DNA of 64,000 bases from Vibrio toranzoniae (GTDB lineage Bacteria > Pseudomonadota > Gammaproteobacteria > Enterobacterales > Vibrionaceae). The translations under genes were made by a program, and so were the position numbers. How positions within the stretch are numbered: position 1 is the first letter of the stretch; every line of letters starts with the position of its first letter. The notes beneath the pieces were generated by a model. That model saw only the letters and a list, made by a program, of their open reading frames with translations, ran no database searches and had not been told where the DNA came from. The stretch covers positions 186,001 through 250,000 of the forward strand of contig NZ_AP025515.1 in the NCBI RefSeq assembly GCF_024347655.1, given 5' to 3'. Shown here piece after piece: positions 45,554 through 54,664 of this stretch.

Positions 45554-45733
45554 AGGTAACTCCTTGCAATCCCTACTACTTATTGAATAATGAAAGATTC
45601 GCTACCATAGCATGTCATAACTAACAGTATAGTGAATATTCTCAACTGTAATGAGATACTTATTATTTTATAAGCCAATTTAAAATGACGAGACTTAAGT
45701 GTAGCAATTCAAACTAAATACGCTCTTAAACAC

Positions 45734-45785
45734 AAAAAAGCCCACTGTTAGACTTTTCAATACAGAAAAGCAAACAATAGGCTTT
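45734..45785 (-). terminator. Long-stem terminator of gcvT
   Basis: Three stem blocks line up: AAAGCC/GGCTTT, TGTT/AACA and CTTTTC/GAAAAG, with small internal loops. The A-run at 45734-45739 gives a T-tract on the minus strand. Confidence 0.7.
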
Positions 45786-45816
45786 CGTTATACTTAGTGT
45801 TTTCTCTTAAAAGAGA

Positions 45817-46950
45817 TTAGCCACGGTAGTAACGTTGAGGTACGAATGGCATTTTTTCTACTGTCATTGGTAGCTTCTTACCACGAACTTCAGCGTATAC
45901 TTCAGTGCCAATAACCGCTAGGTCAGTACGAACGTACGCCATAGAAACAGGCTTGCCCGCGTTAGGGCCCGCTGTACCACTTGTAACTACGCCAATCTTG
46001 TTGTCTTCAGCATCAAACAATTCAGCGCCTTCACGTACTGGCGCTTTAGTTTGGCCCACTAGACCAACACGCTTGCGTTGCACGTCTTTCGTTGCGATTT
46101 GCTCAAGAATGATATCGGCACCAGGGAAACCACCAACACGTTCACCGTCAGTACGACGCACTTTTTGAATGCCCCATAGAAGGCTAGCTTCTACTGGCGT
46201 CGTTGTTGTATCTAGGTCGTGACCGTATAGACATAGACCACACTCAAGACGAAGTGAATCACGTGCGCCAAGGCCAATCCATTCTACTTCAGCTTCTGCA
46301 GTTAGCTTACGCGCTAGCGCTTCAGCGTGATCGTTAGGAACTGAGATCTCGTAACCATCTTCGCCCGTGTAACCACTGCGGCTCACGATGCATTCAACGC
46401 CATCGATATCCATTTTTTGAACATCCATAAACAGCATATCGGCAACGCTTGGTTGGAAACGAGCAAGAACTTCAGACGCTTTAGGGCCTTGAAGTGCTAA
46501 CAGAGCACGATCATCAATGACTTCCATTTCTACGTCTGCAGGAAGGTGAGCCGTTAGATGATCGATATCTTGTGTCTTACAAGCTGCGTTTACAACAACA
46601 AACAGGTGATCGCCTAAGTTAGCCACCATTAGGTCGTCCATGATACCGCCCTGCTCGTTAGTAAAGAACGCGTAACGCTGCTTACCAGAAGGAAGGTCGA
46701 TAATATCTACAGGAACCAAAGATTCTAAGACAGCAGCTGCGTTTGCACCATGTAGACGAAGTTGCCCCATGTGAGAAACATCAAAAAGACCGGCAGCATC
46801 ACGAGTGTGCAAGTGCTCTTTCTTTACACCTAGTGGATACTGAACTGGCATGTCGTAGCCAGCGAAAGGAACCATCTTTGCGCCTTCTTCAACGTGAAGT
46901 GCGTGCAGTGGTGTTTTTAGTAGGTCTTGATTAGCGTGTTCTTGAGTCAT
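45817..46950 (-). CDS. gcvT: Glycine cleavage system T protein (aminomethyltransferase)
   Basis: 377 residues. GYDMPVQYPLGVKKEHLHTRDAAGLFDVSHMGQ near the N-terminus and GLGARDSLRLECGLCLYGHDL are GcvT signatures, with the catalytic Asp in the latter. It releases ammonia and moves the methylene group from lipoyl-GcvH to THF. ATG 46950 follows GGAGAAG. It is transcribed away from glyA-gcvH-gcvP, with a regulator gene between. Confidence 0.95.
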   Translation of the reverse strand: MTQEHANQDLLKTPLHALHVEEGAKMVPFAGYDMPVQYPLGVKKEHLHTRDAAGLFDVSHMGQLRLHGANAAAVLESLVPVDIIDLPSGKQRYAFFTNEQGGIMDDLMVANLGDHLFVVVNAACKTQDIDHLTAHLPADVEMEVIDDRALLALQGPKASEVLARFQPSVADMLFMDVQKMDIDGVECIVSRSGYTGEDGYEISVPNDHAEALARKLTAEAEVEWIGLGARDSLRLECGLCLYGHDLDTTTTPVEASLLWGIQKVRRTDGERVGGFPGADIILEQIATKDVQRKRVGLVGQTKAPVREGAELFDAEDNKIGVVTSGTAGPNAGKPVSMAYVRTDLAVIGTEVYAEVRGKKLPMTVEKMPFVPQRYYRG

Positions 46951-47341
46951 TTTCTTCTCCATGAAGCGTTGCAGGCTTTCCAAATCGAGTCTGCCGCTTA
47001 TATCTCTATTTAGAGTCACTTCTAACGATAAGTTTCATCATAAGTCACCTCAGCGTACTCGCGTTAGTAACATTGACGTCTTAACCTTAGAAGCAGTAGA
47101 TAGTAAAAAGTGATGCCTTGTATATAGGCTTATATCGTTAGCTTGATACATCGGGTTGGTTGTATAAAATCTCTACAACTCACTTTCTAAGAATTCACTT
47201 CAGTAAACTTCAATCAATATGAGTAAACCGCGTTCACTATAGTAAACAAGCCTGAATCAGTTTTACACCCTTAACAAGATTAAAACAGCTCAAAATGTGA
47301 CATTTAACAATTTAAAAACAATCCCTCGTTACATACAAAAA
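46951..47341 (-). other. gcvT upstream region
   Basis: About 390 bases before gcvT with no supported ORF. I searched the minus strand for glycine-riboswitch core motifs and saw none. The terminator at 47342-47374 and PurR-like box at 47399-47414 lie just beyond. Confidence 0.45.
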
Positions 47342-47374
47342 CGCGACATTGATGATTTTCACATCAATATCGCG
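47337..47374 (-). terminator. Terminator of the XRE-cupin regulator gene
   Basis: CGCGACATTGATG (47342-47354) and CATCAATATCGCG (47362-47374) pair at 12 of 13 positions; an A-run at 47337-47341 is the T-tract for minus-strand transcription. Confidence 0.75.
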
Positions 47375-47398
47375 GCTATTGGCTAACGTTCGAAACAA

Positions 47399-47414
47399 AA
47401 GCAAACGTTTGCAT
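47399..47414. promoter_or_regulatory. PurR-type box
   Basis: AAGCAAACGTTTGCAT fits the PurR consensus ANGCAANCGNTTNCNT at every fixed position, with a perfect GCAAACGTTTGC core. It lies between the regulator stop and its terminator, about 450 bases before gcvT. E. coli PurR represses gcvTHP and glyA. Position is unusual, so action on gcvT is inference. Confidence 0.6.
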
Positions 47415-47443
47415 TCACTATAAGAAATTCTAAGATTGTTAAT

Positions 47444-48067
47444 TTATTTTGCAGTCACCCACAAAATGAGCGCATCTTCTGTACTGATAGAAACCAACAT
47501 ATGGCCCATATTGGCGTCGTAATACATGCTGTCACCTTCACTCATCGGTACGGGTTCGTAAAACTCTGAGTAGAACATCACATCGCCAGAGATAATCATT
47601 AAGAACTCTTCCCCATCGTGACGAACCCAATCACTGTACTCTTCGAAAGTACGTGCTCTTACACGGCTTTTAAACGGCATCATTTTCTTATTAGAAAGCT
47701 CAGTCGCAAGCAATTCATGCTCATAAGTCGGTGTTGGGTGAGGTTTTCCTTGACCCGCCTTAGTTAAGTCACGACGTCCTGTTGCGACTTTTTTCCTTGG
47801 TGGTTCAAAGAGTTGTGGCATGTCAATTTGCAACCCCATCGCTAATTTTTGCATAGCTTGAAAGGTTGGCGAGATTTGTTCATTCTCGATTTTGCTGAGC
47901 GTAGAACGCGCCAAGCCCGTTCTTTGGCTTGCTTCTTCTAGCGTAATCCCAAGCTTACCGCGGATATCTTTAATACGCTGACCAAGCCTTAGTGGTTCGA
48001 TATTCTGATCTAACGTTTCCTTCGCCAACGTTAAAGATGGGTACTCATCATAAATGTCTTCTGACAT
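47444..48067 (-). CDS. XRE-family helix-turn-helix regulator with cupin domain
   Basis: 207 residues: HTH (IRGKLGITLEEASQRTGLARSTLSKIENEQISPTFQAMQKLA) and a C-terminal cupin (EFLMIISGDVMFYSEFYEPVPMSEGDSMYYDANMGHML). Such PuuR-like regulators sense small molecules via the cupin. It lies between gcvT and the divergent glyA operon and is the best candidate for a glycine-responsive regulator of both. Confidence 0.88.
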   Translation of the reverse strand: MSEDIYDEYPSLTLAKETLDQNIEPLRLGQRIKDIRGKLGITLEEASQRTGLARSTLSKIENEQISPTFQAMQKLAMGLQIDMPQLFEPPRKKVATGRRDLTKAGQGKPHPTPTYEHELLATELSNKKMMPFKSRVRARTFEEYSDWVRHDGEEFLMIISGDVMFYSEFYEPVPMSEGDSMYYDANMGHMLVSISTEDALILWVTAK

Positions 48068-48509
48068 AGGTCCCTCATTATATTCTTACTTCCTGTCTAG
48101 TCACTTCATTGTTGCATGAAGCGCTTTGTTGATTAAAGAGCACACACAGAAATAAAGCGTGCTCCTCGTAGCAAAACAAGAAAAGTTGTTTCCTATTGGA
48201 AATTTTTATTGAAAATTGATTTTATCGGAGCTATGTTATCGACTTGTTAGATGAAGAGATGCTACTTCAGCTTGCACCAAATGAGTATTTTAACATTTGT
48301 AAGAGCTGTTTTTTTACCCGAACTTTTTGGGAAACAATTCGTGCTGCATTGACCCTACAACGATCGATTAGATGCTGTAAGAGTATATTTAAAACGCAAT
48401 TAACGTTTATCTCTACCTATACAGCGCAAACGATACCGATGCAGAAATCAACGTAAGACCTAATGGACTATAAAAACAATCACCATTAGCTTAATGAAAG
48501 GTCTCGACA
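48068..48509 (+). other. glyA upstream region
   Basis: 442 AT-rich bases between divergent regulator and glyA genes. GAGCAC/GTGCTC (about 48141-48166) and CTAATGG/CCATTAG (about 48460-48490) are short dyads. CGCAAACGAT near 48428 matches only half of a PurR site. A 70-codon frame from TTG 48244 has no SD and is probably not a gene. Confidence 0.4.
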
Positions 48510-49802
48510 ATGAACGCTTACCAAAACCATAGCTTAGACAGCTTTTTCACTACGAACTTATCTGGTACTGACGACGCCGTATTTGCTGGCATCCAAGCAG
48601 AGAACACTCGTCAAAATGAACAAATCGAGCTTATTGCTTCTGAGAACATCGTTTCTAAAGCAGTAATGCAAGCTCAAGGCACTTGCCTAACTAACAAATA
48701 CGCAGAAGGTTACCCAGGCCGTCGTTACTACGGTGGTTGTGAGCACGTAGATACCGTTGAAGCTATCGCTATTGAGCGCGCTAAACAGCTTTTCAAATGT
48801 GAATACGCAAACGTACAGCCTCACTCTGGCGCTCAAGCAAACGGCGCGGTTAAACTTGCGCTACTTCAGCCGGGCGACACTATCCTAGGTATGTCTCTTG
48901 ACGCTGGTGGTCACCTCACACACGGTGCGCGCCCTGCAATGTCTGGTAAGTGGTTCAACGCTGTTCAATATGGCGTAGACCGCGACACTCTTGAAATCGA
49001 TTATGAAGCGGTTCGCGCTTTAGCTATCGAAAGCCAACCTAAAATGATTATTGCTGGTGGTAGTGCTATCCCACGCGTTATTGATTTCGCTAAGTTCCGC
49101 GAAATCGCTGACGAAGTTGGCGCTATCCTAATGGTCGATATGGCACACATCGCGGGCCTTATCGCGACAGGTGCTCACCCTAGCCCACTACCACACGCAC
49201 ACGTTGTTACCACAACAACGCACAAAACACTTCGTGGCCCACGCGGCGGTATGATTCTGACTAACCACGAAGACATCAACAAAAAGATCAATTCTGCAGT
49301 GTTCCCTGGCCTACAAGGCGGCCCACTTATGCACGTTATCGCAGCTAAAGCAGTGGCGTTTGGTGAAGCACTTGGTCCTGAATTTAGTACTTATATTGAT
49401 TCAGTGATCGACAACGCAAAAGTTCTTGCTGAAGTATTGCAAACTCGCGGTTGTGACATTGTGACAGGTGGAACAGACACGCACCTAATGCTGGTAGACC
49501 TTCGTCCTAAAGGCTTGAAAGGTAACGTAACGGAAGAGGCATTAGAGCGTGCAGGGATCACATGTAACAAAAATGGCATACCATTCGATACAGAGAAGCC
49601 TATGATTACTTCTGGCATTCGTTTAGGTACGCCAGCTGGAACCAGTCGTGGTTTTGGCACTGAAGAATTCAAACTTATCGGTGAATGGATCGGCGATGTA
49701 CTTGATGGCTTAGTTGAAAGCCCTGAAGGCAACGCTGAAGTTGAGCAACGTGTTCGCAAGCAAGTTAAAGAGCTTTGCAAGCGCTTCCCTCTTTACCGTT
49801 AG
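48510..49802 (+). CDS. glyA: Serine hydroxymethyltransferase
   Basis: 430 residues with the PLP-lysine motif [18 protein letters not shown] and [16 protein letters not shown]. It interconverts serine and glycine with THF. Its place directly before gcvH (51-base gap) and gcvP shows it works with glycine cleavage; many Vibrio also have a second glyA elsewhere. SD is AAAGG before ATG 48510. Confidence 0.95.
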   Translation: MNAYQNHSLDSFFTTNLSGTDDAVFAGIQAENTRQNEQIELIASENIVSKAVMQAQGTCLTNKYAEGYPGRRYYGGCEHVDTVEAIAIERAKQLFKCEYANVQPHSGAQANGAVKLALLQPGDTILGMSLDAGGHLTHGARPAMSGKWFNAVQYGVDRDTLEIDYEAVRALAIESQPKMIIAGGSAIPRVIDFAKFREIADEVGAILMVDMAHIAGLIATGAHPSPLPHAHVVTTTTHKTLRGPRGGMILTNHEDINKKINSAVFPGLQGGPLMHVIAAKAVAFGEALGPEFSTYIDSVIDNAKVLAEVLQTRGCDIVTGGTDTHLMLVDLRPKGLKGNVTEEALERAGITCNKNGIPFDTEKPMITSGIRLGTPAGTSRGFGTEEFKLIGEWIGDVLDGLVESPEGNAEVEQRVRKQVKELCKRFPLYR

Positions 49803-49853
49803 ACCGTTTTTAAGATTTAAATTAAAACCTCATAAATTTTTGGAGAATAAGCA

Positions 49854-50234
49854 ATGGACAATACACTAAAGTTTGCAGACAGCCACGAGTGGGTAAAAGA
49901 CAACGGTGACGGTACTGTAACTATCGGTATTTCTGAGCACGCTCAAGAGATGCTAGGTGACGTTGTGTTTGTTGACCTGCCTGACACTGGAGACGAAATA
50001 GAAGCTGGCGAAAGCTTCTCCCTCGTTGAATCAGTGAAAGCAGCTTCTGATATCTACGCACCAATCTCTGGCGAAATCGTAGAAATCAATGAAGAATTAG
50101 AAGATAGCCCAGAGTTAATTAACGAAGAATCTTATGAAGGTGGATGGATTGTTAAAGTGAAGATGTCTGACGCGTCTGAACTAGACAACCTTAAAGATGC
50201 GGAAGAATACCTAAGCTCTATCGAAGAAGACTAA
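49854..50234 (+). CDS. gcvH: Glycine cleavage system H protein
   Basis: 126 residues; the lipoylated Lys is in [19 protein letters not shown] (about residue 62). It carries the aminomethyl group between GcvP, GcvT and dihydrolipoamide dehydrogenase. SD is TTGGAG before the ATG. A hairpin follows before gcvP. Confidence 0.95.
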   Translation: MDNTLKFADSHEWVKDNGDGTVTIGISEHAQEMLGDVVFVDLPDTGDEIEAGESFSLVESVKAASDIYAPISGEIVEINEELEDSPELINEESYEGGWIVKVKMSDASELDNLKDAEEYLSSIEED

Positions 50235-50253
50235 TAGGTTCCTCATTACGATA

Positions 50254-50280
50254 AAGCTGCTCTTGTGAGCAGCTTAATTT
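50254..50280 (+). terminator. Hairpin between gcvH and gcvP
   Basis: AAGCTGCTC-ttgt-GAGCAGCTT (50254-50275) followed by AATTTTA. It could act as a partial terminator or processing site that sets the GcvH:GcvP ratio. Confidence 0.6.
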
Positions 50281-50322
50281 TAGGGGCTAGCTCACGGCTC
50301 CAGAGAGAAAGTAGAACATATC

Positions 50323-53202
50323 ATGACTGAATTACTTCAAAGCCAATTACTGAAAGACCTGGGTACTCAAAACGAGTTTGTTGCTCGCCATAACGGCCCA
50401 AATAAAGTAGACCAGCAGAAAATGCTTGAAACGATCAACGCGACTAGCTTAGACGCACTGATCGACGAAACGGTTCCTGCACAAATCCGTCTTGAAAAAC
50501 CAATGACACTTGCTGCGCCACAGAGCGAAATGGACATGCTGACCTCTCTTAAAGAGATCGCTAACCTAAACCAAGTGAAACGTACTTTCATTGGCCAAGG
50601 CTACTACAACACATTCACTCCAAACGTTATTCTACGTAACGTTTTAGAGAACCCAGGCTGGTACACAGCTTACACACCATACCAACCAGAAATTTCTCAA
50701 GGTCGTCTTGAAGCTCTACTCAATTACCAACAAATGGTAATGGACCTAACCGGTATGGAAATCGCGAACGCATCCCTTCTTGATGAAGCGACAGCGGCAG
50801 GCGAAGCGATGACACTGTGTAAACGTGCTGGCAAAAGCAAGAGCAAAGTATTCTTCGTTGCTGACGATGTTCACCCTCAAACACTAGAAGTTGTTAAAAC
50901 TCGTGCTGAGTACATCGGTTTTGAAGTAATGGTTGGCGCTCTTGAAACACTTCCAGAGCAAGACGTATTTGGTGCGCTTCTTCAATACCCGAGTACAACG
51001 GGTGAAGTTCGTGACCTAACAGACATCATTGCGAAAGCTCAAGCTAACAAAACACTGGTTACAGTGGCTACTGACCTACTTGCTTCTGCTCTACTTAAGC
51101 CAGCTGGCGAAATGGGCGCAGACGTAGTAATCGGTTCAGCGCAACGTTTCGGCGTTCCTATGGGTTACGGTGGTCCACACGCTGCATTCATGGGTACTCG
51201 TGAAAAGCATAAGCGTACAATGCCAGGTCGTGTGATCGGTGTTTCTATCGATACTCACGGTAACCAAGCGCTACGTATGGCAATGCAAACTCGTGAGCAA
51301 CACATCCGCCGCGAGAAAGCGACATCGAACATCTGTACAGCTCAAGCACTTCTAGCAAACATGGCGTCTTTCTACGCGGTTTACCACGGTGCAGAAGGCC
51401 TACGTACTATTGCTCGTCGTACACACCACATGACAGCTATCCTAGCGGCTGGCCTGACTAAATCGGGTTACGAGCTAACGAACAACAGCTTCTTTGATAC
51501 CATCACGATCAACTCTGAAGAGAAGACAGATGCACTGTACGCGAAAGCGCAAGCAGCAGACATCAACCTTCGCCTTCTTAAAGGTAAGATCGGTATCAGC
51601 TTAGATGAAACAACAACGATCGACGACGTGAATGCACTATTCGCAATCTTCGACGTGAAAGAAGACGTTCAAGCACTCTCTTCTGACATCGCATCAAACG
51701 AGTTTGCAGCAATTCCAGAAAACTGTCGTCGTGAATCTGAGTTCCTAACTCACCCAGTATTCAACACGCACCACAGCGAAACGCAAATGATGCGTTACCT
51801 AAAACAGCTTGAGAACAAAGACTTCTCACTAACGCACGGCATGATCCCACTGGGCAGCTGTACGATGAAGCTGAACGCTGCTGCTGAGATGATTCCAATA
51901 ACATGGCCTGAGTTTGGTTCAATTCACCCATTCGCACCTCTAGAGCAAGCGGCGGGTTACACAGCGCTAGCGAAAGATCTAAAAGAGAAGCTATGTGAAA
52001 TCACGGGTTACGACGATTTCTCACTACAGCCGAACTCTGGTGCATCTGGTGAATACGCCGGTTTAATCGCGATTCAACGTTACCACGCAAGCCGCGGTGA
52101 AGCTCACCGTAACGTTTGTCTGATTCCAAGCTCTGCGCACGGTACTAACCCTGCAACGGCATCTATGGTTTCTATGAAGGTAGTGGTTGTTAAGTGTGAT
52201 GAAGATGGCAACATCGACATGACAGACCTAGCTGCGAAAATCGAGAAGCACAAAGACAACCTATCAAGCATCATGATCACTTACCCTTCTACGCACGGCG
52301 TATACGAAGAGCAAGTGAAAGAAGTGTGTGAACAAGTACACGCAGCGGGCGGTCAGGTTTACCTAGACGGCGCGAACATGAACGCTCAAGTAGGCCTAAC
52401 TTCACCTGGCTTCATCGGTTCAGACGTATCTCACTTGAACCTACACAAAACATTCTGTATCCCACACGGTGGTGGCGGTCCGGGTATGGGTCCTATCGGT
52501 GTTAAATCGCACCTAGCACCTTTCCTACCAGGTCACATCGAAAACGGTGTACAAGGTTCTGACTACGCGGTATCAGCAGCAGATTTAGGTAGTGCTTCAA
52601 TCCTACCTATCTCTTGGGCTTATATCGCTATGATGGGCGAACCAGGCCTAACAAATGCAACGAAAGTAGCGATTCTGAACGCGAACTACGTGATGGAAAA
52701 ACTACGTCCTCACTACCCTGTTCTTTACCGTGGCATTAACGGCCGCGTAGCGCACGAATGTATTATCGACATTCGTCCACTTAAAGAAGACACAGGCATC
52801 AGCGAAGAAGATATTGCTAAGCGTCTAATGGACTTCGGTTTCCACGCGCCGACTATGTCTTTCCCAGTCGCTGGCACACTAATGGTTGAGCCAACTGAAT
52901 CTGAAGGTTTAGAAGAGCTAGACCGTTTCTGTGAAGCGATGATCGCTATCCGTCACGAAATGGCAGCAGTGAAAGCCGGTGAATGGCCACTAGACAACAA
53001 CCCTCTAGTGAACGCTCCGCACACACAAGTTGACCTTTCAGGCGCAGAATGGGGCCGCCCTTACTCTCGCGAACTGGCTTGCTTCCCATCGAAAGCAACG
53101 AAGAACTCGAAGTACTGGCCAACAGTTAACCGTGTAGACAATGTATACGGCGACCGTAACCTAATCTGTTCTTGCCCAAGCATCGATAACTACGAAGACT
53201 AA
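50323..53202 (+). CDS. gcvP: Glycine dehydrogenase (decarboxylating), P protein
   Basis: 959 residues, the full single-chain form. The PLP Lys lies in [23 protein letters not shown]; the Gly-rich loop and [21 protein letters not shown] are conserved. It decarboxylates glycine and loads GcvH. ATG 50323 follows GAGAGAAAG. The codon pattern is that of a well-expressed gene. Confidence 0.96.
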   Translation: MTELLQSQLLKDLGTQNEFVARHNGPNKVDQQKMLETINATSLDALIDETVPAQIRLEKPMTLAAPQSEMDMLTSLKEIANLNQVKRTFIGQGYYNTFTPNVILRNVLENPGWYTAYTPYQPEISQGRLEALLNYQQMVMDLTGMEIANASLLDEATAAGEAMTLCKRAGKSKSKVFFVADDVHPQTLEVVKTRAEYIGFEVMVGALETLPEQDVFGALLQYPSTTGEVRDLTDIIAKAQANKTLVTVATDLLASALLKPAGEMGADVVIGSAQRFGVPMGYGGPHAAFMGTREKHKRTMPGRVIGVSIDTHGNQALRMAMQTREQHIRREKATSNICTAQALLANMASFYAVYHGAEGLRTIARRTHHMTAILAAGLTKSGYELTNNSFFDTITINSEEKTDALYAKAQAADINLRLLKGKIGISLDETTTIDDVNALFAIFDVKEDVQALSSDIASNEFAAIPENCRRESEFLTHPVFNTHHSETQMMRYLKQLENKDFSLTHGMIPLGSCTMKLNAAAEMIPITWPEFGSIHPFAPLEQAAGYTALAKDLKEKLCEITGYDDFSLQPNSGASGEYAGLIAIQRYHASRGEAHRNVCLIPSSAHGTNPATASMVSMKVVVVKCDEDGNIDMTDLAAKIEKHKDNLSSIMITYPSTHGVYEEQVKEVCEQVHAAGGQVYLDGANMNAQVGLTSPGFIGSDVSHLNLHKTFCIPHGGGGPGMGPIGVKSHLAPFLPGHIENGVQGSDYAVSAADLGSASILPISWAYIAMMGEPGLTNATKVAILNANYVMEKLRPHYPVLYRGINGRVAHECIIDIRPLKEDTGISEEDIAKRLMDFGFHAPTMSFPVAGTLMVEPTESEGLEELDRFCEAMIAIRHEMAAVKAGEWPLDNNPLVNAPHTQVDLSGAEWGRPYSRELACFPSKATKNSKYWPTVNRVDNVYGDRNLICSCPSIDNYED

Positions 53203-53234
53203 TTCGTAGCGGCGTTAAGCAGCACAAAATAAGA

Positions 53235-53263
53235 AAAGGCGAACCAAACGGTTCGCCTTTTTG
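53235..53263 (+). terminator. Intrinsic terminator of the glyA-gcvH-gcvP operon
   Basis: AAAGGCGAACC (53235-53245) pairs with GGTTCGCCTTT (53250-53260), AAAC loop, T-run after. Confidence 0.85.
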
Positions 53264-53291
53264 TTGTCTGAAATCTGAGGGCAATAAAGCA

Positions 53292-53322
53292 TTGACCTTA
53301 CCGTAAGGTAAAGGTTTAAGGT
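53292..53322 (+). promoter_or_regulatory. MerR-type promoter (19-bp spacer) before the 36-aa gene
   Basis: TTGACC (53292-53297) and TAAGGT (53317-53322) are 19 bases apart, and the spacer holds the dyad CCTTACC-gtaa-GGTAAAGG. Elongated spacers with a central dyad mark promoters twisted open by MerR-family activators; E. coli CueR sites look alike (CCTTCC..GGAAGG). Confidence 0.55.
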
Positions 53323-53497
53323 GCAATGACAGTCACGACAAATTAGGAAACGATGATGGGATGTTGCAACAAGGCGCCAAAAGGTGGTGCCCCTCTTGGC
53401 TTGCTTCTAAAAGTCACGCTTGGGATTGGGTTATTTGTGTTCATGTTAGCTCTGTGGCAGTAAGAAGCTAATGCACACTAGGTTTGAAGGTGCAATG
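53312..53497 (+). repeat. Direct repeat flanking the 36-aa gene
   Basis: AGGTTTAAGGTGCAATG (53312-53328) and AGGTTTGAAGGTGCAATG (53480-53497) differ by a single inserted base. One copy is in the promoter, the other follows the stop codon of the small gene. Confidence 0.6.
53353..53463 (+). CDS. Small membrane protein (36 aa) with N-terminal Cys-Cys
   Basis: ATG 53353 follows AGGAAACG as SD and the frame ends in TAA 53461-53463. The peptide starts MMGCCNKAPKGGAP and ends in one membrane helix (LKVTLGIGLFVFMLALWQ). The Cys pair plus a CueR-like promoter suggests metal stress, perhaps copper, but that is inference. I do not recognise a named family. Confidence 0.6.
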   Translation: MMGCCNKAPKGGAPLGLLLKVTLGIGLFVFMLALWQ

Positions 53498-53533
53498 GAT
53501 AGCGCCAAGTTGATATTGGCGCCATAGTCGTTT

Positions 53534-54295
53534 GTTATGCGATTGGGCACTTCTTAAGTGATTTAGCAAAATAAAACTCTTTGGCACTTTCAACACTTTG
53601 CTTATTTATAGCTGCAACTTCTGAATAAGAAAGAAGACTATCCGACACGTTTGCAGCAAATGCGAACTTTGGGGAGACTGGAATTAAACAGAGTTCATGG
53701 TAACTATCTGCACACAAAAAATGCCCTTTCTTTGCTTGAAGTAAGCCCCACTTTGTATCCTTAAGCTCGAGTATTTGTTGGTTGATGCCAATTTGGATTT
53801 GAAGACCAGTTATCTGCCTCGCAGGAACTTCACCATCAGAATTAACAAATCCTACATGTTTAACTTCTAGAATCTCTTGTTGTTCCTTAGTTAAGTCATC
53901 GCCCGGAATTCCATTTAGTTTTACGTTTGGCAAACGATTGAAATGAAATTGATGGCGCAGCCGCCATAAAATGAAATACTTAGAGATAGCTTCGTGGTTT
54001 CTTTCAGACCAGACCCCAAGATTGTCAATTTGCTCGTGAAATCCATGCTCAATATCGACCATGTATCCACGCTCAGCACGTTCATCCCAATTGCGCTTAG
54101 TACAAAATATTTTTGCTCGTTTATTGCGATGAAATGTAGAAAGTGTCGATTTTTCATACACTTCAACATTCTCAATGTGATCGTAAAACTTACCAATTGA
54201 ATGAGCAGTATGAAAGTGTTGCTCAATCGTAATCCCAAACGGATTTTTCTTTCTAGGCCTTTCGTACTCCATCATTTCCTCTTAAATCGCATAAC
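53534..54295 (-). mobile_element. Solitary integron-cassette-like unit
   Basis: An 11-bp perfect inverted repeat bounds one gene: GTTATGCGATT at 53534-53544 and AATCGCATAAC at 54285-54295. On the minus strand the unit starts with GTTATGC, the GTTRRRY core of Vibrio attC sites, 13 bases before the gene's AGAGGA SD. It ends with the gene's TAA lying inside GCATAACAAACG, like the 5' end of a VCR/attC. A full attC on the far side is not evident, and no integrase is in view. An arm GCATAAGGAACTAG near 54350 could pair with CTAATAGCTGTTATGC as the preceding attC. Confidence 0.5.
53535..54275 (-). CDS. Uncharacterised cassette-type protein (246 aa)
   Basis: The frame starts with two adjacent ATGs (54275 and 54272); AGAGGA suits the second better. 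No signal peptide, helix or known motif is visible. The protein is rich in His, Lys and aromatic residues (EQHFHTAHSIGKFYDHIENVEVY; FILWRLRHQFHFNR) and loosely recalls DUF4238-type proteins, which is not a firm match. Lower GC than its neighbours and the bounding repeats point to transfer. Function unknown. Confidence 0.65.
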   Translation of the reverse strand: MMEYERPRKKNPFGITIEQHFHTAHSIGKFYDHIENVEVYEKSTLSTFHRNKRAKIFCTKRNWDERAERGYMVDIEHGFHEQIDNLGVWSERNHEAISKYFILWRLRHQFHFNRLPNVKLNGIPGDDLTKEQQEILEVKHVGFVNSDGEVPARQITGLQIQIGINQQILELKDTKWGLLQAKKGHFLCADSYHELCLIPVSPKFAFAANVSDSLLSYSEVAAINKQSVESAKEFYFAKSLKKCPIA

Positions 54296-54549
54296 AGCTA
54301 TTAGACTAAAAAATTCTACATCTAATACAGAGTTTCCTATCTAGTTCCTTATGCCAGCAATTGTACTAGCCTTTGTCTTTCCATAACAATCACTTATACC
54401 TAAATCTTAGTGATTAGCGTGGCAAATATAGAAATTATCCATCTAGTATGATTCCCACGAAATCATGAACTTATGCGCGTCAAACCCGTATTGTAACCAT
54501 CAGAACCTATCCGTACCTCGAAGCAAGTGAAACTCTATAAATCCAAAGC

Positions 54550-54578
54550 TTGACCCTATACGGTAAGGTGTTTATATT
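54550..54578 (+). promoter_or_regulatory. Promoter of norM with MerR-like dyad
   Basis: TTGACC (54550-54555), 17 bases, TATATT (54573-54578) make a good sigma-70 promoter. The spacer CCTATACGGTAAGGT shares the CGGTAAGGT half of the element at 53292, suggesting a common regulator. The remainder of 54296-54664 has no other supported feature. Confidence 0.55.
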
Positions 54579-54664
54579 GTCGCCCGCCCAACGGGGCACA
54601 TCCTAAAATGCACACCGGCCATCCTGCCATCATTCGTGTATTTATATTGGTGTTGTGAACTTCC

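Noticed and set aside
46951..47341. Possible glycine riboswitch before gcvT
   Set aside because: I could not find the conserved core motifs or P1 pairing on the minus strand.
48244..48456. 70-codon ORF before glyA whose start (LLDEEMLLQLAPNEYFN) faintly recalls DksA-type N-termini
   Set aside because: TTG start without SD, and the rest of the translation is Cys- and Arg-rich noise with no zinc finger.
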